A DNA stretch of 64,000 bases, from contig NC_063049.1 in the NCBI RefSeq assembly GCF_018812025.1, positions 9,236,537-9,300,536 on the forward strand, read 5' to 3'. The position numbers were made by a program, and so were the translations under genes. The notes under the pieces were generated by a model. That model was not told the origin of the DNA and searched no databases. It saw nothing but the letters and a program-made list of their open reading frames with translations. How positions within the stretch are numbered: position 1 is the first letter of the stretch; the number at the start of each line of letters is the position of its first letter. Source of the stretch: Megalobrama amblycephala. Lineage: Eukaryota > Chordata > Actinopteri > Cypriniformes > Xenocyprididae. This document shows positions 10,387 through 23,700 of the stretch, piece by piece.

Positions 10387-11312
10387 TTTATGTAATAACA
10401 AACAACACCAAATAAGACACACAATAACACAGAGCGCTTGCTGAAGACAACAGAAGCTTGTGTTCTTTGTTCTGGGTATGCTAAATTGAGCATGCATTAT
10501 AATATTACAGATACATTAATTTCCCTAGTTAATTTGTGTTAGGCCCATCTGTAAGATTATGCAGCAGATTTATTTATTTATCAGTTTGTTTTGTGTTACA
10601 GTATGTGTCAAGTTGCAGAAAAGTGCCTATTACAAGTGTTATGTCTTCACTGCTCATTATCACACTACAATAAAGATTACTTGTCAAATAAATAAATGAG
10701 CCTGAAATCATTTTGGTTCACGTGTAGAGATTACAGTGACATGAACCAGTAAAAATGACTTCCAATAATCCTGAAAATGGGTAAAGGACAGAAGAAAGTC
10801 GTATTTGGAACGACATGGGGGTGGTTAAATTATGATGACAGAATTTTAATTTTAGGTGAGCTATCCTTTTAACTAAAAGCACAACCGACACTTTTCCAGA
10901 GCAAAGTTTGTTGCAGACGCACGTAACCCTTTTCAAGTTTGTATTTGGTTTGCAACAGGTAATTTTAGTGTATGATTAAGCTATTTTGAGTGAAAACTGA
11001 CGACTCATTCATTGAACAATGAGTGAAGGAGGAGTGTAAGTTTCGTTTTCGCTAAACAGGATCCTTCTAGTGAACAGAAACCTAGAAAATCAGTGGGTTT
11101 ATCAGTCTCATTCTGATCGCTGATTTCACTCTGCGGGTTCGAGAGGAGACGCATCAGGACCACATAAAAAATAAAAAAAAAACACTGAAGATAGGAGATA
11201 ACCGCATGTAGAAGTAGGTACTAAGTTTTTGAAATGTTACTAATATAAAACAATACTAACCACAATACAACATAAATTATTTGTATTATACAATTATATA
11301 GGGCTACTGTAT
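10387..11312. other. Intergenic stretch with one MITE end
   Basis: No gene seen. About 10790-10875 resembles the right end (GGAACGACATGGGGGTG ... TTTTAGGTGAGCTATCC) of the fold-back element found whole at 25019-25705. Confidence 0.4.
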
Positions 11313-11985
11313 CCCAGCAAGCAATAGCCGTCATTTCACCGTCTCGGTTAACTATAGACCCGATATAGTCCGGCTATGTGTAACCCACTTTTAGCCAAAA
11401 TAATCTTTCATTTGGTTACATGTCGTTTTTGCCAAAATAACTTGCGAGTTGTGTGATATTGCATCATGTAAGTGAAGTCAACAGTGATTACAAGGTGTTT
11501 GGTTTCACATCTTTGACATGTTATATTGTGTAGGCTGTGCGTAGCCACGATTTAGTTCGTAGTAAGACCGGCTATTTGTAGCCCCCATATAGTCAATCCT
11601 GATTTATTGTAGTTTTTGGACAGGAAGTGCATGAGATGGTTGATATCTCATCATGTTCGCAATGTCAATGATTTCTACAAGATTTAAGTGGCATTTCATG
11701 ACATGGTCTATATGTAGTCACGATTTAGCTCTGAATTGGATAGGCTATGTGTAGTCTGCTTTTAGTCCACCCGGCGAAATCGAGGCAATTTATAGTCTAG
11801 TTTTTACGGCTTGGCTATAGCCCTGATTCAGACCAATGAGTGTAACCAAAATAGTGTTTATTTTCGACCACAAAGCTTGTGGGATTCTTGATATGCTTGC
11901 ATTTATACATAAATATGCAAGTATAATATACATTTATATGCAAGTATATATTTGAAACAGCATATTTTTGCTGTCACACAATCCT

Positions 11986-11991
<6 letters not shown>

Positions 11992-12054
<63 letters not shown>
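11992..12054. repeat. (TA)n microsatellite
   Basis: About 31 uninterrupted TA dinucleotides. Confidence 0.95.
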
Positions 12055-12057
<3 letters not shown>

Positions 12058-13034
12058 GGTATAGCCAAACCATAATTTAATTATAATTATATACCACACA
12101 CATATATGACTATTTAATTTTAAGTTAATTTAAACATTTACAATTCTCAACCGCTAGATGGCAACTGTGGCTCTACTGAGACATGACCACTGGCAACGCG
12201 AGACTTGAACGTTAGCTCTCGATCACTGTTGCCAGATCTCGCGATAAACATTTCCGCATTTTACAACCGTTGGAGACGGCAAGCAACAGCAAATGTTAAA
12301 GCAAATTCTTTACTGCTTTTGGTCATGTAAGTATCTGTGTTTTTCATTTTGACATGTGTTTATTATTTATGTACATTATGTGTAGGAACCGTGACATTTT
12401 AGCGGGTAACAGTGCAGACAGTAAAACGTGGTTAGATTAACATACATGCACATGTACTGTAGTGTTTCCTTGTGCCCTAAAACTCTGTAATTATCTAAAT
12501 ACAAGGGGGTAAACATGAAACCTGTGCACCCTACTATTATTTGTTATGGAAGCCTTGTATATCTTTTAATCTTTTGATCATTATGGCATAAAAATATGAG
12601 TTTTTGATTTGGCAAGGCAAGTTTATTTTGTATAGCACATTTCAACAACAATGTTCAAGGTAATTCAAAGTGCTTTACATAAAACATGGAATTTATGGAA
12701 CTAAAAATTAATCAGGTTGTTTTATAAACCAAAAAATATTGTTAACATTTTTTATTTAACTTTTTTTTTTTTGTCAATGTTTTATATTTTTATTATGTTA
12801 CACTTTGTAATTTTCTTGTAATGTTTATTTGTATTGTATTTGTAAAATTTAATTTATTTATTTTTTTATCATTGTGCATTATCTTGAGTTCTTTTTCTAA
12901 ATAAAACCTTTTATATTTAATTTGTTTGGACGGATTGTCATTTATGAGAACCTGTTATATTTAAGTGAAAAGAATCCTTTAGCCATTATTTTGTTGTCTA
13001 TTGCATGTATAGATGTAATCATTCATTAGTAGTG

Positions 13035-13440
13035 TAATTGATGACTAGTCTATTTTTGGGTTATGGTTAGACGTCTATTAGATTTTCACTGACAGCCCAA
13101 ATTCAGCCTTATTTTAGCCTAGACCCATATGCACCGTCTATTAGACATATGTAGTCGTCTAATAATCGTCTAATTGATGACTAGTCTACTCTTGGGTTAT
13201 GGTTAGACGTCTATTAGATTTTCACTGACAGCCCAAATTCAGCCTTATTTTAGCCTAGACCCATATTCACCGTCTATTAGACATATATATGTAGTCGTCT
13301 AATAATCGTCTAATTGATGACTAGTCTATTTTTGGGTTATGGTTAGACGTCTATTAGATTTTCACTGACAGCCCAAATTTTGCCTTGTTTTAGCCTAGAC
13401 GGCCGGGCTATGTTTTGACGGCTATTAGACGTCTAATAGA
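13035..13440. repeat. Three tandem units of 136-140 bp
   Basis: Units start at 13035, 13171 and 13311 with TAATTGATGACTAGTCTA. Units 1 and 2 are almost identical; unit 3 diverges towards the element end. Each contains inverted GACGTCTATTAGA-type words also found in the terminal region of the element. Confidence 0.85.
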
Positions 13441-13459
13441 CATAAAATTGCTTGCTGGG

Positions 13460-14395
13460 ATGTAGCCTATAATAAAAATCGCATTTTGATTTTTAGCTAT
13501 TTAACACGAAACTGAATAATCTATTTCACATAGGCTAGAAACATTTCTTATTTTGTCTTCTGGAAAACATGTCTTTACAAAATACCTTAAAAAAGAAAAG
13601 AAAATCAATATAGCTATATATAGCGGCACACACCAATTGTTGGGGTTCAAGCTCTTTAAGATCTTGCATGAATTTCAGAGATAAAAAGGACCGTTTTTAA
13701 TATCCTCTCCTACCTATCCTGAATGCTTAATATATTTTGAAATGTTATTTTATTTTATTTTATGTTAATTATTGTTCTATAGAATAGGGAGTTTGAGAGA
13801 TTTGTACTAGTTCACTTAATTTTTTTTAAAACATCTCAAAAATATTATATAGGCCTATTTTTAAAAACACATCGCATAATATAGGCTACAGTCATTTAAA
13901 CACATGTAAAATGTGATAGCGCCTCCTGGTGTAATGTGTAGCCTTCTTGAACATCAGTAAATGTTTGCACATTTTGTAATAGTTGTGATATGAGTCACTC
14001 AGCTCAGTGTAAAAAGATGAATAAATGTTAGAAATCGGCAAACAGTCAGAAAATGCTGGAAAATCGAAGAATGCAGGAGCTGGAGGATTTTTCTGAAGAA
14101 CAGTGGGCAGTTAACTGCTGGGACAAACAAAGGACTCATGAGCAACTATCACAAAATATGAAAACAAATTCGTCATAGATCATCCAGGTAACAACACATG
14201 GTATTATGAGTCAAGTGTGCAGTATGTACACATTTGAACGTTTCAGTTGATTAAATTCAATAATTATTTTCTCTTGTGGACTGTATGGAAAAATTATTTA
14301 GGGCAAAATGCAAATTTTTATGTTCCTTCTTATTACTTTTTTAAATGATTAACATTTTGCAGATTCTGCCAGGTGTATGCAATCTTATGAGCAGA
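13460..14395. other. AT-rich non-coding stretch
   Basis: Nothing recognised on either strand; no splice-bounded coding segment with similarity to a known family. Confidence 0.4.
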
Positions 14396-14399
14396 ACTG

Positions 14400-14960
14400 T
14401 GCTTTAGCTGACTTGTGCTGATATTCGGTAATGCGATATATCGCGATAATTAATATGCACGATATTGTTATCGTGGGCACTTCAAAATACCGTAAATAAT
14501 AATTTATTACCAATTATTATTTTTTTTTTTTTTATAATGCAATTAAGAATACTTTCCCCATCAATCGTATAAAATGCACAACACCGCTGTATTCTGCATC
14601 AAAGGGACACGCTCTTGTTTTTCAGATGTAAACAAGCCCAATGTGCACAAGAAGCACATGGCGGAACGAGTGAAGGAGACGAGCTGAATGAAAGTGCACG
14701 TTCACTCTCTGACAGCAGAGGGCGCTGATGGAACAGCAGAATGCAGCGGTTACCCCGGAAACCCCGCAAACAAAGCTTTTTAAACAAGTTTTTAAAATGC
14801 TTCAAACAGCCATTCATTTTTTGTAATCTCAATGTTGTTCATCACAGCACCAAATACTTAAAAGGCTTAAGACTTAGACTTAAAGGGCTATTTATTTTCA
14901 AACTTAAACATTTTTATATTTTAATCTGGACTACAACATGCACTAATGATTAGAAATTAT
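14400..14960. mobile_element. hAT-like MITE remnant
   Basis: Starts with the ATGCGATATATCGCGATAA/CACGATATTGTTATCGTG palindromic words typical of a widespread fish hAT-type MITE. No clear right terminus or duplication was found. Confidence 0.4.
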
Positions 14961-14974
14961 TTGTTATTGTTCAG

Positions 14975-15285
14975 TAAAACTTTGAGACATACGGCTTCAT
15001 TAGTTAACATGTTAATTCATTATCACTAAACTGACAATGAAAAATACTTATAAAGCATTAATTATTCTTAGTTAATGTTAATTTCTTAGTTACTGTTTAA
15101 TTACATTACTAAAATCAAAAGAACTTATTTAATGGACCTGAGATAAAACTAACAATGATCAGTTGTATTTCTTAACTAACATTAACAAAAAAAATAATAC
15201 TTTCTGTAACAAATGTAGCTATTGCTCAATCTTAGTTAATGCATTAAGTAATGAGCCCTTATTGTGAAGTGTTACCTGTTGTTCT
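14975..15285. mobile_element. MITE of the GGTAACACTT family, copy A
   Basis: Shares the TTAGTTAACATG...TTAATGTTAA texture and the right end CTTATTGTGAAGTGTTACC with the well-bounded copy at 47104-47416. Confidence 0.5.
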
Positions 15286-15446
15286 TTATTGCCTAATTCT
15301 TTTGCATTTTAATCTGTTTGAAAATTGTACTTTATATATTTTTTGTGTATTGTATTATTGTATTTAAACATTCAGAGTTCTTTTTGTTATTACAAAATAG
15401 TTCTTAAACCTGTTAAGTTTTTTTTTTTTTTTTTTTTTTTTAACAG

Positions 15447-15500
15447 GAGTATGTAAAGAAGAACAATGAGTTCAGCGTCCAGGCAAAAGAAGAAAAAGAA
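15447..15500 (+). CDS. Sacsin-like exon 1 (start codon exon)
   Basis: A T-rich tract and AACAG (15441-15446) look like a splice acceptor, so an upstream non-coding exon is likely. ATG is at 15466; an in-frame TAA at 15454-15456 inside the same exon fixes it as the first possible start. Only 35 coding bases, Lys-rich, then the donor GTATGT. Confidence 0.75.
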
Positions 15501-17684
15501 GTATGTGATTTTATTCACTGCATGTTTTATTCTTAAGCCCATAATATGGTGGAGTGGAGTGTTAGTAAAGTGCACTGAGAGTTATTCCATAAAGCACATT
15601 TATGCAACAAAAAAAAAGTCATATTAGCCAATAAGCTCTTATGTTTTACAGACAATCCCAAACATACTAACAATTTTTAGTGTGCCATGCATACTAACAA
15701 ACTCTAGCATTAATGAAGCTGATTTTGTATTTAGTCTATTACACAATGAACTTTGAATTTGCTCTGTAAGTGTTTTGTACAGTTTGTGATAAACTTTACA
15801 TTGTTCAATGCAGAAATAAATTTGGTGCGACATCCCCACCGTTCATTGATTACCTGAAAGAAATTTTGAGAAGGTACCCAGATGGGGGACAAATACTGAA
15901 GGTAAGGAAAAAAAATAAAACCTTTATGTATTGCATGAATATTTCATTATTGTTGAATGATATGCATTTTATATCTCGTCATCATATCTGTTGATAATAT
16001 TTATCCTGTAATGTATCAGGAGCTGATACAGAATGCAGATGATGCAGGAGCTTCACATGTGGTGTTTATTCATGATGAGAGGCATTATGGGACTCAGAGC
16101 CTGTGGACTGAAGAGCTCGGAAAGTATCAAGGTATTTGTGATGTAAACACTGGGAGCAGATTTAAGACGTGGACACACTAGACTTTAAGTCATCATGAAA
16201 TCAATCATCATGAATCAAAATTGACCGAGTGCTAGTGCACATTACTAGTCTTGTGGTGAACAATTAATCCATGCAAGTTAATATACAAAAAGAAAATATG
16301 TTTGTCATGGTAATCTTTAATCAAAATCTGAATACTTGTTTCCTCTCTGGAATGGCGTTCCTTCTCTGATGTGGTCAGTTTGATGGCTGGGTTGAATAAT
16401 CACTTCCCTCCAACCTTCAGTCTGCTATGAGCAAGGGATCTAATAAAACCCCGCCCTCTAGTCAATATTCCATTTCCTTTGGAAATACATCACAACAATG
16501 AAGTTGGTTGAAACGTCTGGTTCACAAGGACTTTAAGCTTTCTAAAGTATTTTAGAGCCCGTAGCATTTGTCTTCATTCATGTGTCACAACCATGAAGAG
16601 TTCAGGAGTTTTGCTGCTTACCTTCTGTTTTTTAAATGGGGAAGGAGTTTGTTTTTTATAGTAAATCAATCTTTTATTTCAGAGATCAATATTTTTTCTA
16701 TACTGATGTGTGCATATATTTTCATATGTATTTCACAAATTACTTGTTTTTTACTCTTTCAAAAGTTTTTTTTACCAGGAACACACTACAAGACTGTCAG
16801 GCAGATTCTGAATGTAATTTGGTCGTAAAGACTGATCATGCCCAAAAGCATGGGTCTGTTCCGGTTGTGCTCAGCCAGTGTCTGCAGATTATAGTCTTAG
16901 AATTTAAGAACCAGCTGTTGCCAGTTTAATGTTTAATTTGCGACTGACGCAACTTTGCAGTAGAGATGCATTCCCTGTCAAACATCATTCATTTTCCGGT
17001 TTTTGATGTTTCTTTTGTATTATTTCATAAGATAACATTGCAAGTTAATTGTTTTTATGCTATTTATTTTGTTCTGCAAACGAAAAAAAGTTTCTGTAAA
17101 AATTCAAAATAAGCAGTTATTTCTCTCATTTAAAAAAATACAATAAGTAGCTATCCTTTTATTTCGACCTGGAGTCTAATAAAAGTTTAACAGAATAAAT
17201 AAAATAGTAGCTTATGTAGGCTATTTAACTGTAGTTGTTTCTGAATATTTATTAATTTAAATAGTCTAACGAATAAAAACATCACAAACATGACATTTGT
17301 AAATAAAAGAATTGTATATATTCACTTTAATTATATGTAATATATTTGAGGAAATATGATGAGGAAATACAGTGCACTGAATATCTCTGCAGCTCTTCTG
17401 TTGACAGAAGTCATGCTTTCACAGTTTCCAGTGTTGGCAGTCCCGTTGAATAGCATATTGAGAGTGTTGTACATTTAGTGTAGACTGATAAAATGAACAT
17501 TAAAATATACAAATAACATTTTAAATTACTTCTGTTTCGGAATAAATAAGGTAGTTGTTACATGTGCCCTGGGTCTGTGTTCATCAACTTGGTCATATGG
17601 ACTCCATTTCCCACAATTCCCCATCGAGAAACCAATCACACACTCACACCTGTTTCCCATCAGTGACACTTTATAAGCTGCACT

Positions 17685-17716
<32 letters not shown>

Positions 17717-20700
17717 TTGCTGAGTATTGTTTAACCTTTGTTCTACCTTGTCTCTGTGTTCTTATCTTTGCCTAGCCTTGCCTGTGTTTTGACCCTGGAC
17801 TGGTTCCATGTTTGATGATTGTTTGCTGCCTGCCTTGACCATAGCCTGTGTTTGGATTACTCTTTTATCAGTTCGTATCAGTTTGCTGGTGTATGACCTA
17901 CTGCCTGTACGACAACGCTCTTATTAATAAAGCCTGCACGTGGATCTCCAACTCCGTTGTCCCGCTCTCCATCCGTTACAGTAGTATTTTATTTAGTTCT
18001 AACTGGTACTCTGAACCGGAACCGTTTTTGCCCTGAATTTGAGAATAGCCTATCAGTCTACATTATTGCTTGATTATAGGTTTAACGAAATTAATTAGAC
18101 ATAATGAATGTGTCTACTCAGGTGATAATGGCAAAAGAAAAATGTGAAAGAGATTTTTTTATTATTATTCAAGACACATTGCTGTGGTATCAACATGCAT
18201 TTATCATTTATTCAGTCACCATAAAAATATCTACCTTCACCATGAACCTAAAATTTGGGTTCAATTCCATTTTCTTCAACAGTTGTCATCACAGTATTAA
18301 TTTCAAACACAAATTTGATAAGAGCACAATAGAAATTATAACAGGGCATTATGTTTAACATCAATAAAACCACCAGTGTTGTCGGCAGGGTTTTTTCTGC
18401 ACAAATTCCATATAAGTAGTGGCAGCTGTCTGTTGACATCCATGTTTGTTTCGGTACTTAATCCCAGACAGTTGAGTTAAGTGTGTTGGGTATTGACTGA
18501 CTCAGTCATTGGGTTTATGCTCTTCTCTGACTGTCAAAGACTAAACTCTGCTTCAGTCGATGGAACGTCTTACGCAAACTCCATACTGAGAAAAGAGATC
18601 CTCTGCACAGGGGAGAGTTTGCTCTTTTCCCAGTTGACCCAAAGACCCAATTGGCTGAGGTGACTGAGCACCAGGTCCCTGTGTTCGCATAACTGATCTT
18701 GCGATGGTGTCAAAGAGCAGCTCCCTCCATGTTTCATGTGTCACCTGTTTCAGGGCATCTTGACTGGACTGGCTGGGGGCCTGCTTGTGACCAGCTCCAG
18801 GATGCTGCTTAGTTGGAAGCTGATGCTGCGTGGGAGGGGGGCAGACAAAGGAGGGTGTCCTCAGTGTTGAGTGGTTGGGTGGATGCAGCAGCTGTCCACC
18901 GGCGTGATGTGTTTAACGGCCTCAGTCTGCTTCTGTGCGGCCTTGAACTGCTGGGCGAAGCTCTCGACTGCGTTGCAGAAGAGGCCGGTCTGGGACAGGA
19001 AGGAATTTAGAATTTTATCAGCATCCCTCATGTCGGCCAGACCCAGCCAGAGATGGCGTTCCTGGACCATCAAAGTGGATATCGCCACAGTATCCTTCGT
19101 CGCTTGTAGCGCGAGGTCCGTTATGGTACAAAGTTCTTTGAGCGCTTAGGTTTGATGCACCTGCAGTAAAGTAATGGCATGTAGAGCGGAGGCACCCGCA
19201 GGCTCTGTAGGCATTGCCAGTTAAACTAGATGAATACGTACAGGCCCTCGAGGGGAGACACTGGTTGGGGGAGACACCCCGCCCAGTGGAAGCGGTGCTC
19301 AGATACAATTGCATCGCAACTGACTGCTCCACTTGTACCCCTTGGCTGCCCCACCATAGAGGGTGTAAAGTAAGTAAGTAAAGTTTATTTATATAGCACC
19401 TTTCACAGACAAGGAGGGGTCACAATGTGCAATAAAAATAACATCAAACAAATAATAGAAATATGCATTAATACACTCTACAAATACCATCAATACAAAT
19501 TTAATAACAGGCAAACCATATTGGTAATTAAAAGCTTGTCCAAAAAGATATGTCTTTAGATGTTTTTTAAAAGACTCCACAGAACCCATAGTTCTCAACG
19601 TAAATGGAAGAGAGTTACAGAGCCTTGGAGCTACTTCACAGAAAGCAAGATCACCATGTTTTAAGACGTGTTCTGGGAATAGTTAAAAGGTCTTGGCCTG
19701 AAGACCTCAGAGACCAACCAGGGGTGTGTGCATGCAATAGGTCCTGTATATAAGAGGGTGCTTGTCCATGCAAGGCCCTGTAAGTAATAACTAAAATTTT
19801 GAAATGCACTCTAAAATGAATAGGAAGTCAATGAAGTGACCTAAGCACAGGAGTAATGTGCGACCTCCTGCTGGACCAAGTCAAAAGCCTAGCAGCTGCA
19901 TTCTGTACAATTTGTAATCGATCCATAGAAGATTTGTTCAAACACGTGTACAAAGCATTACAATAGTCCAACTGTGAAGAAATAAAAACATGAACAATCA
20001 TCTCCATTTCTTTTTTCCAAACCATAGATCTAATCTTAGCAATGTTCCTGAGATGGAAAAAACAGGAACGAAATACAGATTTAGCATGACTGTTAAAACA
20101 CATGGATCTTTTAAAAATAACACCCAAATTTCTTATGTCACCGCAGTGACAAAAACTCCTGTCAGAAAGATAAGAAGAAAACCAGTCCAGAGCTGATCCA
20201 GAGATGCCCATCAGAGAGTTCAGTCTACCAATCAGTGCAGTGATCAACAGTGTCAAATGCTGCGCTGAGATCTAGCAAGACCAGCATAGAACATTTACCT
20301 GTATCAGCAGACATCAAAATGTCATTTGAAACCCTAAGGAGGGCAGTTTCAGTTGAATAGTTTTTGAATAGTTTTATGAGCCTCCAGAACATTATTTAAC
20401 TGCATTGCCACAACTATTTCTATGATTTTAGAGATAAAAGGCATTTTAAAAATAGGCCAATAATTCTTAAATACAAAGTACTGTCATGAAACTCTAATGG
20501 GCAGGCTAATAGGTCCTTTAACTCACCTGCTTGTAATCACATCATTATCTATAGGACACAGATGATTGTTTCCTGCTGTATTAGTAGCCAATGAGCTTGT
20601 GTGCTTGTGTGCAATCTTCAAATACATGAGTAGCATTTGCCTAGCAGTGCAGCGCACTTCAGAAACCCTCTACCTTCCCCAGCTCCACCTGTATAGATCT

Positions 20701-23700
20701 GCTAAGGGTAATTTATATATGCTATATTGTACAGCAGCAGCATGTCTTACTTGCTCACAGCAGCGTGTTGTGTATGTATTGGCAGTAGCAAGTCCCGTAC
20801 TTGCTCTGCAGCAGCAGCAGCAATAATCAACAGCAGCAGCAATAAAAGCAGCAGCGTAGCAGATCTATTCCGCCAAGACCAAACATATCAACATTGTCAT
20901 ACCCATGACCATGCCAAACACTCCGAGAGTTGTCATGACAGAAATGATGTTACATTACATGTGGTGAGGGTTAAGGAAGAATCGGCTTCTGCTTCTGGCA
21001 GTAAAAGGTGCCGTCCATGACCTAGTAAGCTCCTCATGCACTTCTGGGAAGAATGGGACTGGGGCGGGATGCTAAGAACCAGCATGAGCCACCCCGAGAA
21101 ACCAAATCCAACCTTGTGGGCTTGGGACATGGTGGAGGATTCCACTCGAGCATGACCCTCTCGACAGCTCAGGCAAGCATAACCATCAACTCTGGGTCTG
21201 ACTCAGACAATGCTACTGTTTCTGAAGGAGGCGACGCAGCCAACTCATCATCCCCAGAGAGAGTAGGGTCACCCTCCCATGCAGCAATCAACATCTGGAT
21301 TGGCTCCAAGCGAAAAGCTGAAATGCGTTGCACCTGCTGCCTATTTATACCCACGTAGCAATGCGTGGCAGTCAGATGCAAATATTGCATGACAATGTGC
21401 ATTGACTTGTTTAGTTTACACTCAAAGTAAATTGGTCTCTCAGACGAGATTCCCAATTCGTTGGTCACTGACGTGACGTCAAACGCGACCAATTTCCTAC
21501 TACTAAATTCAGAAAAAAACAGAGATTCTAATTATTGGACCAAAAACCTCTGCAGGTAATAACCTAGAATACTGTCTAAAACTGGATGGCTGCTCTGTTA
21601 AGTATTCGTCGTCAGTTAGGAACCTGGGTGCTCTTTGATACCAATTAGGGCTGCACGATATATCGCATGAGATTGTCACGCGCATTTCATCAGTAAAGCC
21701 GGTTCCCTGATTACCGCTAAATCGCCTTCACCTGCTTTCAAATGGAGCGGCATTTAATAGACAGAGCCGTAGATCACTGAAAAGCCACGCAATATCGCGT
21801 TCATTATCGAAGGCGATTCATCTGCGATATGAACGCGATATTGCGTGGCTTTTCAGTGATCTACGGCTCTGTCTATTAAATGCCGCTCCATTTGAAAGCA
21901 GGTGATGGCGATTTAGCCACAATGAAAGCCACAATTCTAGCATTTGTAATACAGCAATCTTCCATCTTAAAAATATATCTAAACTACGACATATGCTCTC
22001 AATGACAAATGCGGAACAGTTAGTTCATGCGTTCATGACCTCAAGGCTAGATTACTGTAATGCTCCACTGAGTGGTTGCCCTTCTTACTAGAACCAGGAA
22101 GTATGACCATATTAGCCCAGTTCTGTCAACACTGCATTGGCTCCCTGTTAACAATCTGGAGTGGGGAAACATGCCGGCGTGTTTTGCAGGATTTTTTTCA
22201 CATTGCAGCAAAACAGACTTAAAATACTCCGTCATTTTTTTGTCATAGAGACATAAGTAATATATCAATTGAAACTATAGAATGTCTTCTTTTATTTGTG
22301 TACACTTAGAGTAAAGACAAAATGTTGTGCTTTTTGCAAAATAAAGAAAACTAACATGATGCGTGATCTGTCGTCTCCCTCTGAACAAAGTCCAATCTGA
22401 TAGTTCTCAGAAAATGAACTGTAACTTAGTGAATACTAATGACACAAAAATGAGACTTATGTCTAAAGAAACATTGAAATGTCAGGTTTTAAATCGTGTC
22501 AAATTGAAAACAAATATTCTCTGTTTATGTAATCTGAATGAAAATAGAGCCATGTCAGACATCCGTGATTCAGCTCATTATCCGCTAATTCAGCCACACC
22601 CACGGAGCGAGCGCTATTCAGATGCAAATTCTGAGGCAATACATGTATACATCATCACAATCATGTATTTATTATCTTCAAAAGTGTTTATCTGCATGTT
22701 ATAGCCATGGTTAGCGATCTCTGGAAGCCTCTGTTAGTTCCTGGAATGTCACATGGTATGTCTGCTCTTCATTAGGAGTCATTTGTGGACTAAAGGTGCA
22801 CAGAGCGCCCTCTGGCTGCAAGTATGAATTGAAAACACGGTAGATCAGAGTATCCAGCACTCATTGTGATGACAATAAATATAGAATAAATATTACTCCT
22901 CTGTATAGAAAATTGACAAACATATGAGAATCCATCAATATTTCTCCAAATGTGCATGCTTTTAAGCTAAAAGCCTATATGAAATGCCATTGAGGTAACA
23001 TGAATGTTCAGACGCTTTGCATCACAGAAATACATTATATTTTAAAGTATATAATAGAATACCATTATTTTAAATTGCAATATTTCACAGTATTGCTGTT
23101 TTTCTGTATGTTTGATATACAGCATGATGAGCTTTAGACATGTTCACAGAGGGTTTTTTCACATAGCCTACCTGACTGAAAGGGCGCATTATGCGGGTCA
23201 TTATGCAGGACATTATGCAGGTCTTTGTCTTCTCAGGTGTGAATCACAGCATTATTCATGAAGATTCACGCCTCCACGCATACTGTGTTTCTTGACAAAA
23301 AAAGTCTTACAAAATTTAAATATCTACATTGTTTTATATGAACAAGTAGGCAGGATAATTTTTACTTCATTTTGAAGCAAAAATTCTAGTCTGCAACCTA
23401 CAATACCCAGAAGTCTTGTGAACACATATTTAATATTTATTTTTTGGCCTTATTACAGTGACTCAAGTTTTTTGTTTTTTCAATAACCATGCATAAACGT
23501 TATTCCTTCAAAAATACAAACATGTACATACATGTTGCTCACATATTATGGTAGCCAAGTTTATGCTGAATACAGTGTAATGACACCTTTTCCATTAATA
23601 TGTTTATGAACAACTGAAAAAAGCACAAATGTCAGGGCATGTCAAAACTTCTCCAGGGCCCCAAATCAGCCTCAGACTCCAGAGGGTTAAACATCATATA

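Larger units (their letters stand above)
11313..13459. mobile_element. Inverted-repeat DNA element (2147 bp) starting CCCAGCAAGCAAT
   Basis: The ends are CCCAGCAAGCAATA (11313) and its inverted partner ATTGCTTGCTGGG (to 13459). The flanking bases allow only a 2-bp AT duplication, so the superfamily is not fixed. Contents: an AT microsatellite (11992-12054) and the tandem block at 13035-13440. No transposase frame seen. Confidence 0.55.

Noticed and set aside
13035..13440. CRISPR-like array
   Set aside because: Units are 136-140 bp with no short repeat/unique spacer pattern, and this is a vertebrate genome.
17526..17717. Val/Cys repeat frame
   Set aside because: Caused by the (CA)n tract in the solo LTR.
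20566..21020. Ser/Gln-rich plus-strand frames over the CAG tract
   Set aside because: Low-complexity translation in an intron, and overlapped on the opposite strand by a DIRS gag fragment.
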